Made by a program: the position numbers and the translations under genes
Notes under the pieces: model-generated
What the model was told of the DNA's origin: nothing
The model's database searches: none
The model's input: the letters and a program-made list of their open reading frames with translations, nothing else
DNA from: Argentina anserina
Taxonomy: Eukaryota > Streptophyta > Magnoliopsida > Rosales > Rosaceae
DNA length: 64,000 nt
NCBI RefSeq assembly: GCF_933775445.1
Contig: NC_065877.1
Coordinates: 6,014,001-6,078,000, forward strand
Direction of reading: 5' to 3'
Shown here: positions 10,175 through 22,732 of the stretch, piece after piece
Layout of the letters: each line of letters opens with the position of its first letter
Position numbering within the stretch: position 1 is the stretch's first letter

Positions 10175-13100
10175 ATGAGCAGTTTAGGGTTTAGGTCCGT
10201 GGTCTATCACGGCGAGCTTTGCTTGGGTGAGCTGGAGGCTATTCCGGTGACGGAGGTCAAATTTCAGTTCCCGAATAACGAGATTCGAATCCACCACATA
10301 TCGCAGCAAAGTGAACGCTGTCCACCTCTCTCAGTTCTTCAAACCATTTCCTCATTTTCGGTCCGATGCAAGCTCGAATCGGCCGTCCCTGTTGAACAGC
10401 CTCATTTGATCAACCTCCACGCCTCCTGTTTCTACGAGCTCAAGGTCCACTCGCTTCATCTGTTTTCGGTTTTACGTTTCGGAGTTTTTGGTTAGGAAAT
10501 GTGTTTAGAAAGATTCGAAATGTGTGGATTTACATCAATTGGCCGAAAACTTTAGTTAGTGAGGTAGTAACTTCGCTATTTGAATACTGTAGAGGAATGT
10601 GATCTAGATTTTATTGTAATTTCGACCTTAAAATGTGTTTAGAAAGTTCTGAAATGTGTGGATTACATTAATTGGCCGTAATGTTTAGTTAATGAGGTAG
10701 TTAAGTTCGCTTATCGAGTATTGTAGAGGAATGTGATTTAGGTTTTGTTGTAAATGTCTTTAGCCTTGTTGGTGATGAAGTAGTGTAATAACGGAGTGAC
10801 TTGGTTTTGTTGTGCAGACAGCGGTAGTGGTGATTGGGAATGAGGAGATTCACTTGGTGGCAATGCCGAGTAAGCATAAAAAGTTTCCGTGCTTTTGGTG
10901 CTATTCGGTTCCGTTAGGTCTGTATAGTGCTTCGCTTGGAATGCTGAACCCGAGGTGTCTGTCGATTGTATTTGATCTCGATGAGACGCTAATTGTTGCC
11001 AACACAATGAAGTCTTTTGACGATAGGATTGAGGCTTTACGAGGCTGGATTGCACGAGAGACTGAAATGTCGCGGATAGCTGGAATGTCTAGTGAAATGA
11101 AACGCTATAGTGACGATAGGTGGCTGTTGAAGCAGTATATAGATAATAATTTTGTGGTGGATAACGGGCAGCTTTATAAGGTTCAAATGGAGGAGGTCCC
11201 TCCTCTGTCAGGTAACCATGAGAGAATCCTTCGGCCAATTGTTAGAGTGCCAGACAAGAACATTGTGCTCACTCGCATTAATCCTGAGGTTTGGACGACT
11301 ACTAACTATGTTCAATTATTTCTTGTTCTGTTGTGTGGCTCTTTGCATTATTTAACTGTAGAAGTTTCAATTAAAGAATTGTTTGTAGTAAATATTAGGG
11401 AACACTTACAAATACTGATGTAGAGATGAATTGGGTGCATGTTAGGGCTTGTCAAGAATTGTGTGCATAGCTGAGGTGACTGCCTAGACTTAAATAGCTG
11501 CACTTCTTAAGCATTTGTTTTTTTTTTGCTTGTTGGTATTATACTGGCACCCAGACAACATTTTCTGTAAAAATGAAAAGTAAATGAAGAAGGGGAGATA
11601 GTGATAAGCAGTCTGTCCGATCAGGGTAGCTGCATTTTTCTTTTTAGATTCATACTAGTGTGTAAGTCATTACAGTATAGTTCATTTTTTCCACTACAGG
11701 TTCGTGATACAAGTGTGCTGGTGAGGTTACGGCCTGCATGGGAAGATCTGAGAAGTTATCTAACAGCAAAAGGACGCAAGCGGTTTGAAGTTCATGTCTG
11801 TACCATGGCTGAAAGGGACTATGCCTTAGAAATGTGGAGGCTTCTGGACCCAGAAGAACAATTAATAAGTTCAGAGCAACTTCTTGACCGTGTTGTTTGT
11901 GTTAAATCAGGTAAGCAAGCCATCACTTTTAGTAATATTGTAATTGGTCTTGATAGACCCTTATTTTCTCTAGAGTTCTAAATTGAGTTATTAAGTTACT
12001 AATATAACCACATAGTCAGAATAGATTATCGACTTTATGGAGTAGCTAGTTGAATATATTGCACATCTTGATTAGCTGTTTCAAAGTATTGGTTTGTGGG
12101 GTGGCTATTTACTCTTTGTTTATGTTTTAAATTTTGGTCTTTAACTTATCAGGTTCACGAAAATCTCTACTCAATGTCTTCCAACATGGAACATGCCATC
12201 CAAAGATGGCCATGGTTATTGATGATCGTTCAAAGGTTTGGGAAGATAAGGATCAACCCCGAGTTCATGTAGTTCCAGCTTTTACTCCTTACTATGCTCC
12301 TCAAGCAGAGGTACTAAATGTTATAATTTTTCTTCTTGTATAACTTTACTTTTGTATTGGCAAAATATTATTTATAGAAATCCATTATAGTTTTAACTTG
12401 ATTTCTTTGGCAGACAGCAAATGCCGTTCCTGTCCTCTGTGTAGCAAGAAATGTTGCATGCAATGTTAGAGGCTGCTTCTTCAAGTAAGATTAACATTAC
12501 ATTGCAATGTTCATTTCTAATAAATGTGAGTTTCAAAGAATTTGCTTCTAACTCATTTTGTAATCTCGAATTCCACTTGTTTACAGAGAGTTTGATGAGA
12601 TTTTCTTGCGAAGAATTTCTGAAGTTTTTTATGAAGATGTGGTGGTAAATTTACCTCGTTCTCCTGATGTCAGCAATTACTTGATATCAGAGGTATGTGA
12701 GTTGACGTGTATGATCTTCATTAATTGCTTGAAAGTTGGCATGGCTGTATGATTTATGATATCATCTAAACATTTTCCATGTCAGGATGCTGGTTTTGTA
12801 CCAAATGGAATTGCTCCCTTTAGTGAAGGAATGCATGGTGGTGAAGTTGAAAGGAGATTGAGCCAAGCTGCAAGTTTTCTTACCTTGCTTCCAAGACTTT
12901 AAGATTACAATACTCAAAATCTCCCACTATATGTTTCAGAAAATGGGTGTCAGAAAATATTCATGTTTGGAAAATAGTGCCTTTCAATTGAAGAATTGTT
13001 TTCAATTTTTTTTATTATGGAATATTGTGTTCATGTTGTTGCATTTTGTGCTGTATTAGTCATGAGGATTTGTGTGCATATTTTGAACAATTTAATGCTT

Positions 13101-16100
13101 CTCAGGAAGATAAAGGGGTTAACTTATTGGCTCAGAGACCTGACAACTTCCAGAAATTTGTAGCAACTGTTCCTAATGTTCCTGGTGCAACTTCTTTGAG
13201 ACCGGTCATACCTACTCAGAGTATTTGATTCCTTTAATGCTAATTTATAAAATCTTTGTTACACATATTGCAATGTACCGTATTTCATACACTATTAATT
13301 TCTTTTTGTTATGCCTCAGAACCTAGTTTGCCTGTACCTCTTCCAAGACGAGACAGCTTTTCTGATCGTGAGACTAATACGAAGAGAGGACTTCTTGGTA
13401 CAATTCCTTGCCTAGATTCAAGGAATCAAAGCTCTGGTGAACCCCCACAATCATCTAGAGCACCGGCACAAACTGCAGCATCCACATTACATGCACAAGG
13501 AGGGTGGTTGGTGGATGATGAAAAGAGAAGAGGAAATTCAAGTTTTCGATCTCCCGGTTCTGGTCAAGAGTCTGGTGTCTTAAAACCCGAGAAGATGGTT
13601 AACCAGAACCCTTTTAATCTTAATAAACAGTCTACTCCCACTGGTTTACCCTTACAGATGACTGGGGCAAGGAGGGAAGAGGTTTGATCTGAAATTCTAG
13701 AAAACTCTATTACGAATATTGGTTTTGACGATCTTAACTGTGGTGTAGGATTAAGTAATCTTAACCCTGTCAATACGTACTCTACTTGCAGGTTAGCTCT
13801 GGACATGATTTCCAAAAGCAAAATCTTCCTATTCCAAGTCTGCTATCAGGTACGTGATTTGTTTCACTTGGTAAAGAAGCTCATATTATTGAGCAAGTTG
13901 AATGATGCACATTATAATGTAATGCACGTCCTTCATTGAAATAATGTACATGTATATTATGGTGCGCACTAATATGCTAGCAATTCATAGCCTCTTGTTC
14001 CAGGAATATGTTATTTCCTATTATGCTTTTATATATGCTCAAGCCATCTGCGGCAGTTAATTAAATGGAGAAAATAACATAGATTTGTTAAAATGTGTGC
14101 GTACAGAAACCACAGTGTAGTTTTTTCTTCTAATTTGGAAGTATGATTAGTTTTTTTTATTATCGTCTACGCAGCAAGAAATTTTTTATGGGGGATACCA
14201 AAACATAAAATAGTGTTTGGTCTTTTCCATCAGTTTCAGAAAGATCATGAATTAAGTATGTTGGATAACTTTTTGTATAATTAATAATATTTTACATTCA
14301 TTTTCATAGAAAAATAAAATCAGGATTTATCGTAAGGTGTCTTTCTGTCGTACTATCATTTATCTTTGACTGTACTTATATATTTGTATCTGGTTTTTTT
14401 TTTTGCAGAGGCTGGCGTGTCTCAGAATCAGGCATCCTCTTTTAGAAAAGAATCTGGAAAAGTGAATGCGCTGCCGTCCCCTTTATCTATCAGTGTACTG
14501 CAGGAAATCGGAAGGAGATGCTGCTCAAAGGTACAAATAAGTTGAAATATCTGAAGCTTACCATCACCACCCAAATCTAGTGTTGTCATCTTTGTAATGT
14601 ATTTATTCTCAAATGGAGTTCATTGTGACACAGGTTGAGTTTAAAGCTGTTATAAGCACCGGTAATGATTTGCAGTTTTCCTTTGAGGTCAGTGGAAGTC
14701 CCAATCTATATTCAATTGTATTTCAGCAGTGTTTACTGATATTAACAAAGCTCGAAATAGTTTAATGAGCACCCACATAAGCCTAGAAAGATTGAAGTTT
14801 TTCTTTATTTTTACCTTGGATTGAATTTAAAAAGTGGGAAATAACTTGAAGTTTATTTCCTTAAATTGTTTATTACATTTATTTAATGCTACTTGGTAAT
14901 GAAAAGTTAATGTTGTTTCTTTTATTATTGGATTCTTATCTTTTGTTCTTTGTTTTTTCCTTTAAAAAGGTTCTTTTCACTGGGGAGAAGATAGGTTTTG
15001 GAACAGGAAGGACAAGAAAGGATGCTCAACAACAGGCTGCTGCGAATGCACTTCACAGCTTGGCTGGTAAAATTAATTTTTAAGCCATATTGTCCTGTTC
15101 TGCTCACATTTGTCTCAGATCCCTTTTTTCCTATGTGTTTTTTTTTTCTGCGTGTGCCAGTTTCACTTATACCAGCTAAATGTTAAATATGAATTTGCAG
15201 AAAAATATGTCTCATATATTGCACCACGTTCTGGAGCAGTGGACAAAGATTTTGATAAACTCTCTCTTGGAAATGAAAATGGATTTGTTTTCGACATAGT
15301 TGCACCAGGATCAGCTGAGGTGCTAACGGAAGATGGAGTGCCAAAAGAAAGTACTTCTGAGGTGGGGACTTGATGATGCTTTCATTACTTGATTATTTAA
15401 AAAGTTCAGAAACATAGGTGATGCTTGGATAAAGGGTATGTGGGCAAGACATTTCCAGAACAGGGGTAATGGTTTTATAAGGAAAACTACTACCACTTTG
15501 AATATTGCATCGTACGAAGATGTGATGGCTAAACACTGAAAGGGGAGTGGCTTCATGGCTCCACTTATTCTTGTTTGAAAGGTACGGGATTGGTCGTCTG
15601 TCCCTCATTTCTACCCATTATCCAAGTATTCCCATGTTCTTGGTTTAGTTATATTCTCTTTATATTGATAGTCCTTTAGTTATGGACTTATGGTCAATAA
15701 ACATAGTAGGGTTATTTCCTTATTGCATGAAGATCTTAAAAAATTTCACAGAATCCCAGTTTCTCCCGTAAATTATATGCTGGATTTAACATGCGCAATC
15801 CCCATTTTCTTCCCATGAGAGAAGTTTTTGCACTTTGGCGACTCCCTTTCTGGACAAATAGAAAGCATTGAAACCTCATCTAGTACATGCCATGTAAAAA
15901 ATTTACCGGATCTAAATGATTTGATGCTAAATGCACAGGCTTCTGAAGGTGAGCCTGAGAACTCTTCTATTGTGACAAGTCAGCAACTTCAAAAGCGTGC
16001 CACTTCCCCAAGGTATGTCTGGCAATTTATGTAATTGAGCCTTCTGTCTTCCGGAATAACTTTCCGAATCTGCAGCTGTATTATTGACCAATAGTAAAAT

Positions 16101-16300
16101 ATGATGATTAGAAAAGATTTGTGGCACATGTTTCAAAAATGAGATTCATGGCCATTCTTTCAAATTCTTAATTTAGAAACTCTGTTTGCAGGCTGCAACC
16201 TGTTTCAAATAAACGATCCAAGGAAGAACTGGTGGGCGGTCATCGAAACCTATCATATTCTCGGCTGAGGAAGGGCCCTAGAGACAAACCTCGGGACTGA
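10175..16300 (+). CDS. CPL2: RNA polymerase II CTD phosphatase-like 2 (FCP1-type phosphatase plus one dsRBD)
   Basis: Sixteen coding exons close in phase (879 aa): 10175-10444, 10818-11288, 11700-11910, 12153-12310, 12414-12484, 12587-12692, 12786-12869, 13106-13220, 13320-13681, 13792-13849, 14409-14530, 14634-14687, 14970-15066, 15201-15361, 15822-16012 and 16192-16300. The FCP1 homology domain carries the catalytic DLDET at about 143-147 and the later VIDDR metal-site block. A dsRNA-binding domain spans about 660-726. CPL proteins dephosphorylate the Pol II C-terminal domain and act in stress-gene control and RNA processing in the nucleus. With a single dsRBD and 879 residues it fits CPL2 better than CPL1, which has two. 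The intron after exon 7 must use a GC donor. The start of exon 15 is ambiguous by 3 bases. The terminal exon is short and basic. Confidence 0.88.
12870..13105 (+). promoter_or_regulatory. Apparent GC-AG intron in the CPL2-like gene
   Basis: Exon 7 reads in frame to a TAA shortly after 12890 unless spliced. The only donor that keeps phase with the downstream open exon is GCAAGT at 12870. The paired acceptor is CTTCTCAG ending at 13105. GC donors normally need this GCAAGT context. The single GT donor nearby gives a stop in the next exon. Confidence 0.65.
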
Positions 16301-18206
16301 AGTCATCACATTGAAATCCTGGTAGTGCATCCTCCATCTCTTGTAGAAATGAAGTGATGATCCTCCATGGCCTGCTGGAACTGTCGTGCTCTTGCTCCCT
16401 GTTTTACAATGAACAGTGGCTGAGAAGGGGAGGAGAGAAATGGAGTGATTTTGACGCATACAAGTTGGCATCTCAGACTACTCGAAGCACCCTTTTCACT
16501 AGGCATAGTTGTCATATATTGCAAAGTGAAGAAGCATTTGTAATATTGTCATTGGAGAGGTCGGTTATGATTTTGTTTTTTCATTTGCCCCCATCTTTTC
16601 CTGCTCCTTAAGTTGAATGTGGGGGAATGGGAATCGTCATCTCTTCTTGTTCATGCCATTTTAAGCTCTTAGCTATAAATGTGATGATGCTGTACCTCCC
16701 TTCAGAGCACTATGTAGTATGTACGGTGGGCTCATTTGCCTCATTACATGTTTTAGTTACCTGAAGACTTTCCGGATAATTTTCCGATAATTTCACAAGT
16801 GTACAAACGTGTTACAGCTATGCTGAATCAATCATATAGGCAATTCTTTCTAGTTTCCATGGATTGGTTAGAATAATGTCCAAACTCTTTTCTTCGGAAA
16901 CCAGCCTAGACTTCCACTAGATAAAGACTGAACATTTAACATTTTGCAGGATGAACTAGATCAATATTCTTTGAAGATGTCAAGATTGCTTTCTGGGCTA
17001 GAAATAGAATTACCAAGTGTTAACTATGGGAGTGAATAGCCTGATTTGAGGTCAGTGATAAAGGCATCGCTGGTGCCACTGTTACCGTCACCCGACTTCA
17101 ATCAACTGAGATGTTAATCAAGCCCATCATCATATCATAACATTTCAAGATTATGAAAACGTGGTGATATGAAACTTAAATGATTAACGGGCTTGAGAGG
17201 TTATTATCTTTTTAGCATAGCCTTGTATGTTCTTCTGTGAGTCGCTGAGCCAGTAACATGATTCATAGCTTTCATACCGTGAGTCTTCCCAAGTTACAGT
17301 GCCTATAGTTTCGAGTTGGAAGTTGTGGCGAAGTTGTGGCGAAGTTGTGGCTATCAATATCCAACAGGCCAATATATATATATCAAGCTGCACTGTCTGA
17401 ATAGTTTGGACTATAAATCCAACAACAGCTGGGACACTGATTTTCATAGGGTGGACTCGACTGCAGGAAGAAAAGCACCCAATGGCGTACGCTATGCGGA
17501 CCTTAATAATCAATATCAACCTCAGTCATTGGTATGAGCAAATGATTCTTCCAGGTAGTTCTTTATCTGTGTTCCACTTAGCAATTTAGCATAATGAATT
17601 GGTGCAGTAAAATATGTTACGCAGCTTTCAAAATCACTCGAAACTCCTTTCTTTCCGGTTACATGTTACTTTCAAGTACATCCTGAAGAATCCAAAGAGT
17701 CAGCAAATCTATGTACAATTTTCTATCAATCTTTCTATCATTCTATGTGCTAGGGGCCCAAGGATGGATTGACATATAGAGCTGTATGCATCCGGTGATA
17801 TAGAGAGTTTAAGTTAAACTTCAAGCCACAGTTGAAGTATTATACTGCAAGCAGAAAATCCAGCGAGTCGCATCAGATGCTGACAATATCATAAAGAAGC
17901 AACAAAACCCTAAGATCTTAATACAATCAGAATTCTGGATGAACATGGCAAATTCCTACATTTATAAATCCTCATACCAGATTTCAATCTGTGTTCATGA
18001 CAGAAATAAATATAAAATACTCTGCTTTGAGAAACAGTCAGATTTCCTGGTATATACATGAAAAACCTGAGCACTGTTACAAAACAAGGCACAAAGTCAG
18101 TATGTACATACTAATGATATTACAGATTCTTCAACTCTGATGACCACCACGAAACTTCAACAACATATTAGGAGTCGCACGTTCAAAGGGATTCCAGAGC
18201 TCTATA
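16301..18206. other. Convergent 3' region between CPL2-like and CBM20 genes
   Basis: This holds the 3' UTRs of both neighbours, which point at each other. A small triplication of GAAGTTGTGGC lies near 17319-17350. One open stretch at 16950-17039 follows a good splice acceptor and may be an alternative exon. No independent gene is supported. Confidence 0.5.
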
Positions 18207-20923
18207 CTAAGGTAATCTGAAATTAATAAGCTTCTGCAGTAAGTTACGACCCCATTGTCTGTCATTGTGCCAGACATCATTGATTTGCTCTGAGGCCGAC
18301 TGGTCTGTAGTTTCAGCAGATTGAGCCTTTTGCTCAAGTTCATCATCAAAACTCACTTCACTATTGGTGAAAATGACAGTTGTTTCTTTTTGAGGTGAGC
18401 CGTTGGGTATGTCACGCTGGGACTGATTTTCACTTGCAGCTGGTTGAGACTTTTGCTTGATTTCTTCGCCAAGATTCTCCACATTACCATTGCACATGTC
18501 GATTGTTTCTGCTTGAGGTGGTTCAATGTATGGCTCTTGCTTCTCTTCTAACTGATTTAATTGGAAAGTACATGTAAAGCATCAGAAACAACACATCAGC
18601 AATAGTACTAACAAAGATGGAAGCATATCTACATCAGTTTCTGGTATTGAAGAAAAGTGGACTGCCACAGAAGTGATAAAAAAATTCATCATAATAACGA
18701 TTCTAACATCCATCAGTATCATACATCACTAACAAAACAACTCACAATATACAGTAGTCAAGTGAAAATGCGCGGTTTTACGTCCCATATTACATGGTTT
18801 TAGGAATATGATTCCTGTGTATGAAAACTTTGGCTAGATGGAGATCCACAAAGTTGCAGTAGAAGATAAAATGAAAATTTTTGATAGATCACTCAACATC
18901 ACTATCTTGACCAGGAGAAATTTCTCTTAGCTTTTCTATTGCTTTAACTGTTGTAGAATGCAACTTTTCTTACAAGAATATATTGTTAAAATTAAATCTT
19001 TTTTGCCAGCTGGTGGTAAGAACAATACAAGATCCTTTCATATATAAGCATCCTCTTTTCCATATCTATGACAATTTAAATGACTGTTAATATTGATGAA
19101 AACTTTTGCCTTGCCATACATAACATGACCTCTCTTCATAGGAACATATATCCAAAGACAATACAAGCTGTAACCCAAAACTATTTAGTATAGATCTCCT
19201 AGCCCTGGCAACTCGCGGTTTTTGGAAATGAAATGCACTGTTATTTCAGGCCGAGGCAGATGCAGTAGAAGAAAAAGATAAAGACAAAAAGAACTTCACT
19301 CTCATCAAGCAGTTACCTCTGGCACATTCAGATCCGTTGCTTCATATGATCCAAAAAAACCATCAAAGGTCAATGGGTTCTCAATTTCCTCATTCTTTGC
19401 TTCTTCAGTGGGAACACTTGGTCCACGAGTCAAGCCAGGTACCAGAACAGGTCCTTCTTCCTCATAGTTCATTAGGCTTCCCTCAATGTTTGAGCTTGCC
19501 AGGTTCCTTGGTTTTGCTGATCTGCCATTATTTCCATAAATGTTCTGTGCCACCATCATCTCATTTGGGATGGCAGCAGAATCCTCACTTGGGGCATCAG
19601 TTCTTGCGACCATTTGTTCTTCGTGTGGTTCCATCATTTGCTTTGGCCATTTTGGTGTTACATTCTCAGCAAGAACAGTTTTGTGCTTCACTTGTGAGAC
19701 AGACGATTTATCAGTAACGATTTGTTCCTCGTCTGGTTCCACTAACGGTACCTGTGCTGGATCAGTGTAACTATCAACATTCGCCGACTCCATATTAAAC
19801 ACTGGCTCCTCTTCTGGAAATGTCAAGTTGTCAGCCTCTGGAATCAATGTATCCGAGTTGATATGAGAATCCTCAATCTGGTTATAAACTTGTGCTTCCT
19901 CTGTTATCTTCTGAAGTTCAGCATCTCCCCAATCTTCAAAGACAGTGATTGTGTTTTCAGTTTCCCAGGTTTGAAAAACTCGATCTGGGCCAGGTTGCCA
20001 CAAGATATTCCCTTCGCTTCCTGTTAGTATGAACTTGAACTGGACTGATTTCCCGACTGGTATTTCCTAATTAAGCAAACACAAAGACATTAGACCCAAA
20101 TTTGTTTTCACTCTTTACAAAGCAAAAAAAGAAGAAGAAAATTTCACTTAGTTGGATTTATACTCACCTGCTCAACAGACCACACATTTCCATCAGACCA
20201 GTCCATCGGTATTGCTCTCTCAGGATCCCATGAACCCAACAGAGGATCATCCCCTACTATGAGGAACTGCTGACCAAAGGAGCACTCTTTCTGCAACTGA
20301 AACTTGACATGCATAGTTTTTCTTGGATCTGCAAAACACAGAAATGCCACTGAGAACTAGCTAACAAATACAGACATACAGACATTTTTATTCCATGATT
20401 AGAAAAACCGACTTACATTTGTCCTGAATTTGAGCATCTGGAGTCTCCAATTCTGCCTGCAGATACAACACTAAAACGATCAGACTGATAAGATCTGACC
20501 CTTTTTGTTTCTCTTCATTATTATGTCATACAGTTCTTCCACAACAAGATTTTAAGCATCTCACTAAAGAAAAGCTAAGCATAGCAAGATTCCAAAACTT
20601 CTCCTCAAAAGCAAAATGTGATCATAACAAAAGAAAATTAATAGATCATATTCTAAACATTAACAGAGATAATGACATACGAATCTGTCTGTCAAACGCC
20701 AAGAAATGAAATTGACCTGGGTTCTGGATGAAAGGCAAACAAGAGGCTTGATGGGCTTCCTCGGTTGTAGAAACGCCACCAAATTCAAGAACCGAAAATC
20801 CCCAATTTTCCTGTGAGGCCTGAAAAAGCAAGAAGCATAGCTAACCCTGTTCACCAAGCCAGCCTCTCTGTGCCTGTAAATTTCCAAGACCAACCTCGAA
20901 CTCGGACTCGCCAACGTTTTCAT
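18207..20923 (-). CDS. CBM20 starch-binding-domain protein, plastid type (At5g01260-like)
   Basis: Five coding exons on the minus strand close in phase: 20923-20717, 20456-20417, 20328-20168, 20066-19317 and 18551-18207, giving 500 residues. The start is the first ATG ([18 protein letters not shown]). The roughly 80-residue N-terminus is basic, Ser-rich and poor in acids, like a chloroplast transit peptide. Residues about 86-183 form a CBM20 domain: [47 protein letters not shown], then [10 protein letters not shown] with the conserved Trp. CBM20 binds starch; no catalytic domain follows, only a long acidic Glu/Gln/Ser-rich region and a short conserved end ([10 protein letters not shown]). A role in plastid starch binding is inference. 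Confidence 0.85.
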
Positions 20924-21120
20924 AACTTGCTTTCTCAACTCAACCCAACTCAACCCAACTCAACTGAGAACACCTATGCTTTCAGAGGGTTCTGCTGTTT
21001 TGGCTTATACAGGGAAGGTTGTCTCTTTCACTTGTGTTTGTTCTCAAGTGATCCACTTCTGGTGGGTGTGGCTATTCTATTTTTGTGCAGTAGTGAGAAG
21101 GAGGAGGCCCAAGCTCCCAG

Positions 21121-21131
21121 TTATATATATT
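21121..21131 (-). promoter_or_regulatory. Candidate TATA box of the CBM20 gene
   Basis: ATATATATAA read on the minus strand lies about 200 bp before the ATG at 20923, a normal plant distance. The assignment rests on position and sequence only. Confidence 0.45.
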
Positions 21132-22732
21132 GAAGTGGGGCCTAATGAGACTCCACGTGGCAAAGTGGACAGGTGGCAACCTGGGAGTGGGGTTTGAATC
21201 AGGCTATTTTACTCCAACGTGAGAATCTCAAGTTCTCAACAACCCGAGGACGATTTGCAGACATGAGTGAACGGGAGTATTAATGGGAAGTGTGGCCTTT
21301 AGCGTCATACTCCGTGATCATTGCTGTGAATCACAGCCGTTTGTTTCTGTGTCAACGGTGGAGGCACTCAAAGTGGCATATGCTACGGTGGTGGTGTCTG
21401 GAAGAGGAATTTTGAGAGGGACGGTCGTGACGCGTGGCACATTTGAGTAATGTGCGACACTTCAACAATGGGATAGGGTAAATGTTTTTGGCGTTTTGTT
21501 GAGGAAATGTTTTGAATAATAAGTTTAAGATTGTTAAATTGTGATTGTTGTCCGACATGCTATATACCACGATCACTTATTGCTAACAAATACTCTGTGA
21601 GACCTCTAATTCAACTAACGACTTCTTTTTCATTCACCGAAAATAAAATTAGATTTTTTTTTTGTTGTAACACCTTTTTCCATGTTAGATTGAACGAGAC
21701 ACTATCTTAATAATATTTTTCTTCATTTATGTTTTCCAGTCAAATTCACAACTACAAAGTCTCATATTTGATTTTGGTCCGTGATGGTGTCACGTGATTT
21801 GGCTGACCATAGTTATTGCTCTGTTTAGTCTGTTATTTAGCAAGGGATATCAACCCTAGAAGTTTTTTTTAATAGGGAAAACTGCCACTAATTTATTGAA
21901 ATCAAACTAATGAAATGAGGAACAAAATAACCTGACCTCATATGTCTGATAAACTCCAACAAAGAGGATAAACAAAAGCTCAATCCGGCATGTGTACACC
22001 CACCCATGCAAAACCATATATATATAAAACTCCTAGCAAATAAAAAACTCTCAGCCAAGAAACCCTTAATTAAATCACGAGATGAAGCTGGTAGCATTGA
22101 CAGACAGTTGTGAGATACCAAGAATATAGAAAATAGACATATCGTGATGCTTCTTGTAAGGATGAAAAGAATGCAGAACAGACTCTCTGAACAATTCCAA
22201 AAGATAATCTTGTTCCCTAGAAGTTGAAATTGTGATCGCTGATGGGCTGAAATCATATCTAGGTTGGTTTCAGGGTGGATGTTTTGTCCAAGGAATCCAT
22301 ACGCACACCACTCCCAATTGAACTACGTTTTACTCGTATCTACTTTAGGAAAATGGAGATGTCTACCTTACTTTGTGTGCGATCCTCTAATAGGTTCGTC
22401 GTACGTAGCTCATCATCACTCGACTCAAATGAATTAGAGATCTCCAGCTTCGAAGAAAATTCAAGCAAAGCTGCTTGTATATAACTATATATAGATATTC
22501 TTTGTACAATTGATTTCTGCAAAAAGATCATAAAACCGTGACTCTTTCAAAGCTACTTTCTTCTAGTTGCCTTATTAAATTCTTAACTTTTACCAATACT
22601 ACTGATACATATAGCCACCGGTATTGTAATTCAGTTACGAACTACTTTCGGCTTTACATGTATTCATATAATTCCACTTTCAACCATTAGCAGCAATGCG
22701 TTCCTTCATCATACCCCAACATCTTAACTACA
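21132..22732. other. Intergenic region between CBM20 and RLP genes
   Basis: No gene is recognised. The two genes diverge here. A stretch near 21870-22260 resembles degraded repeat sequence. AT-rich TATATATAG near 22488 could serve the RLP promoter. Confidence 0.4.

Noticed and set aside
17319..17350. Triplicated GAAGTTGTGGC as a possible minisatellite of note
   Set aside because: Only three short copies in a 3' region; common in non-coding DNA.
19337..19717. Plus-strand frame opposite the CBM20 gene
   Set aside because: Shadow of exon 4 of the minus-strand gene, which has a clear domain and closed splice phases.
21888..22256. 122-codon hydrophobic minus-strand frame
   Set aside because: AT-rich region; the residues look like random translation and no homology was recognised.
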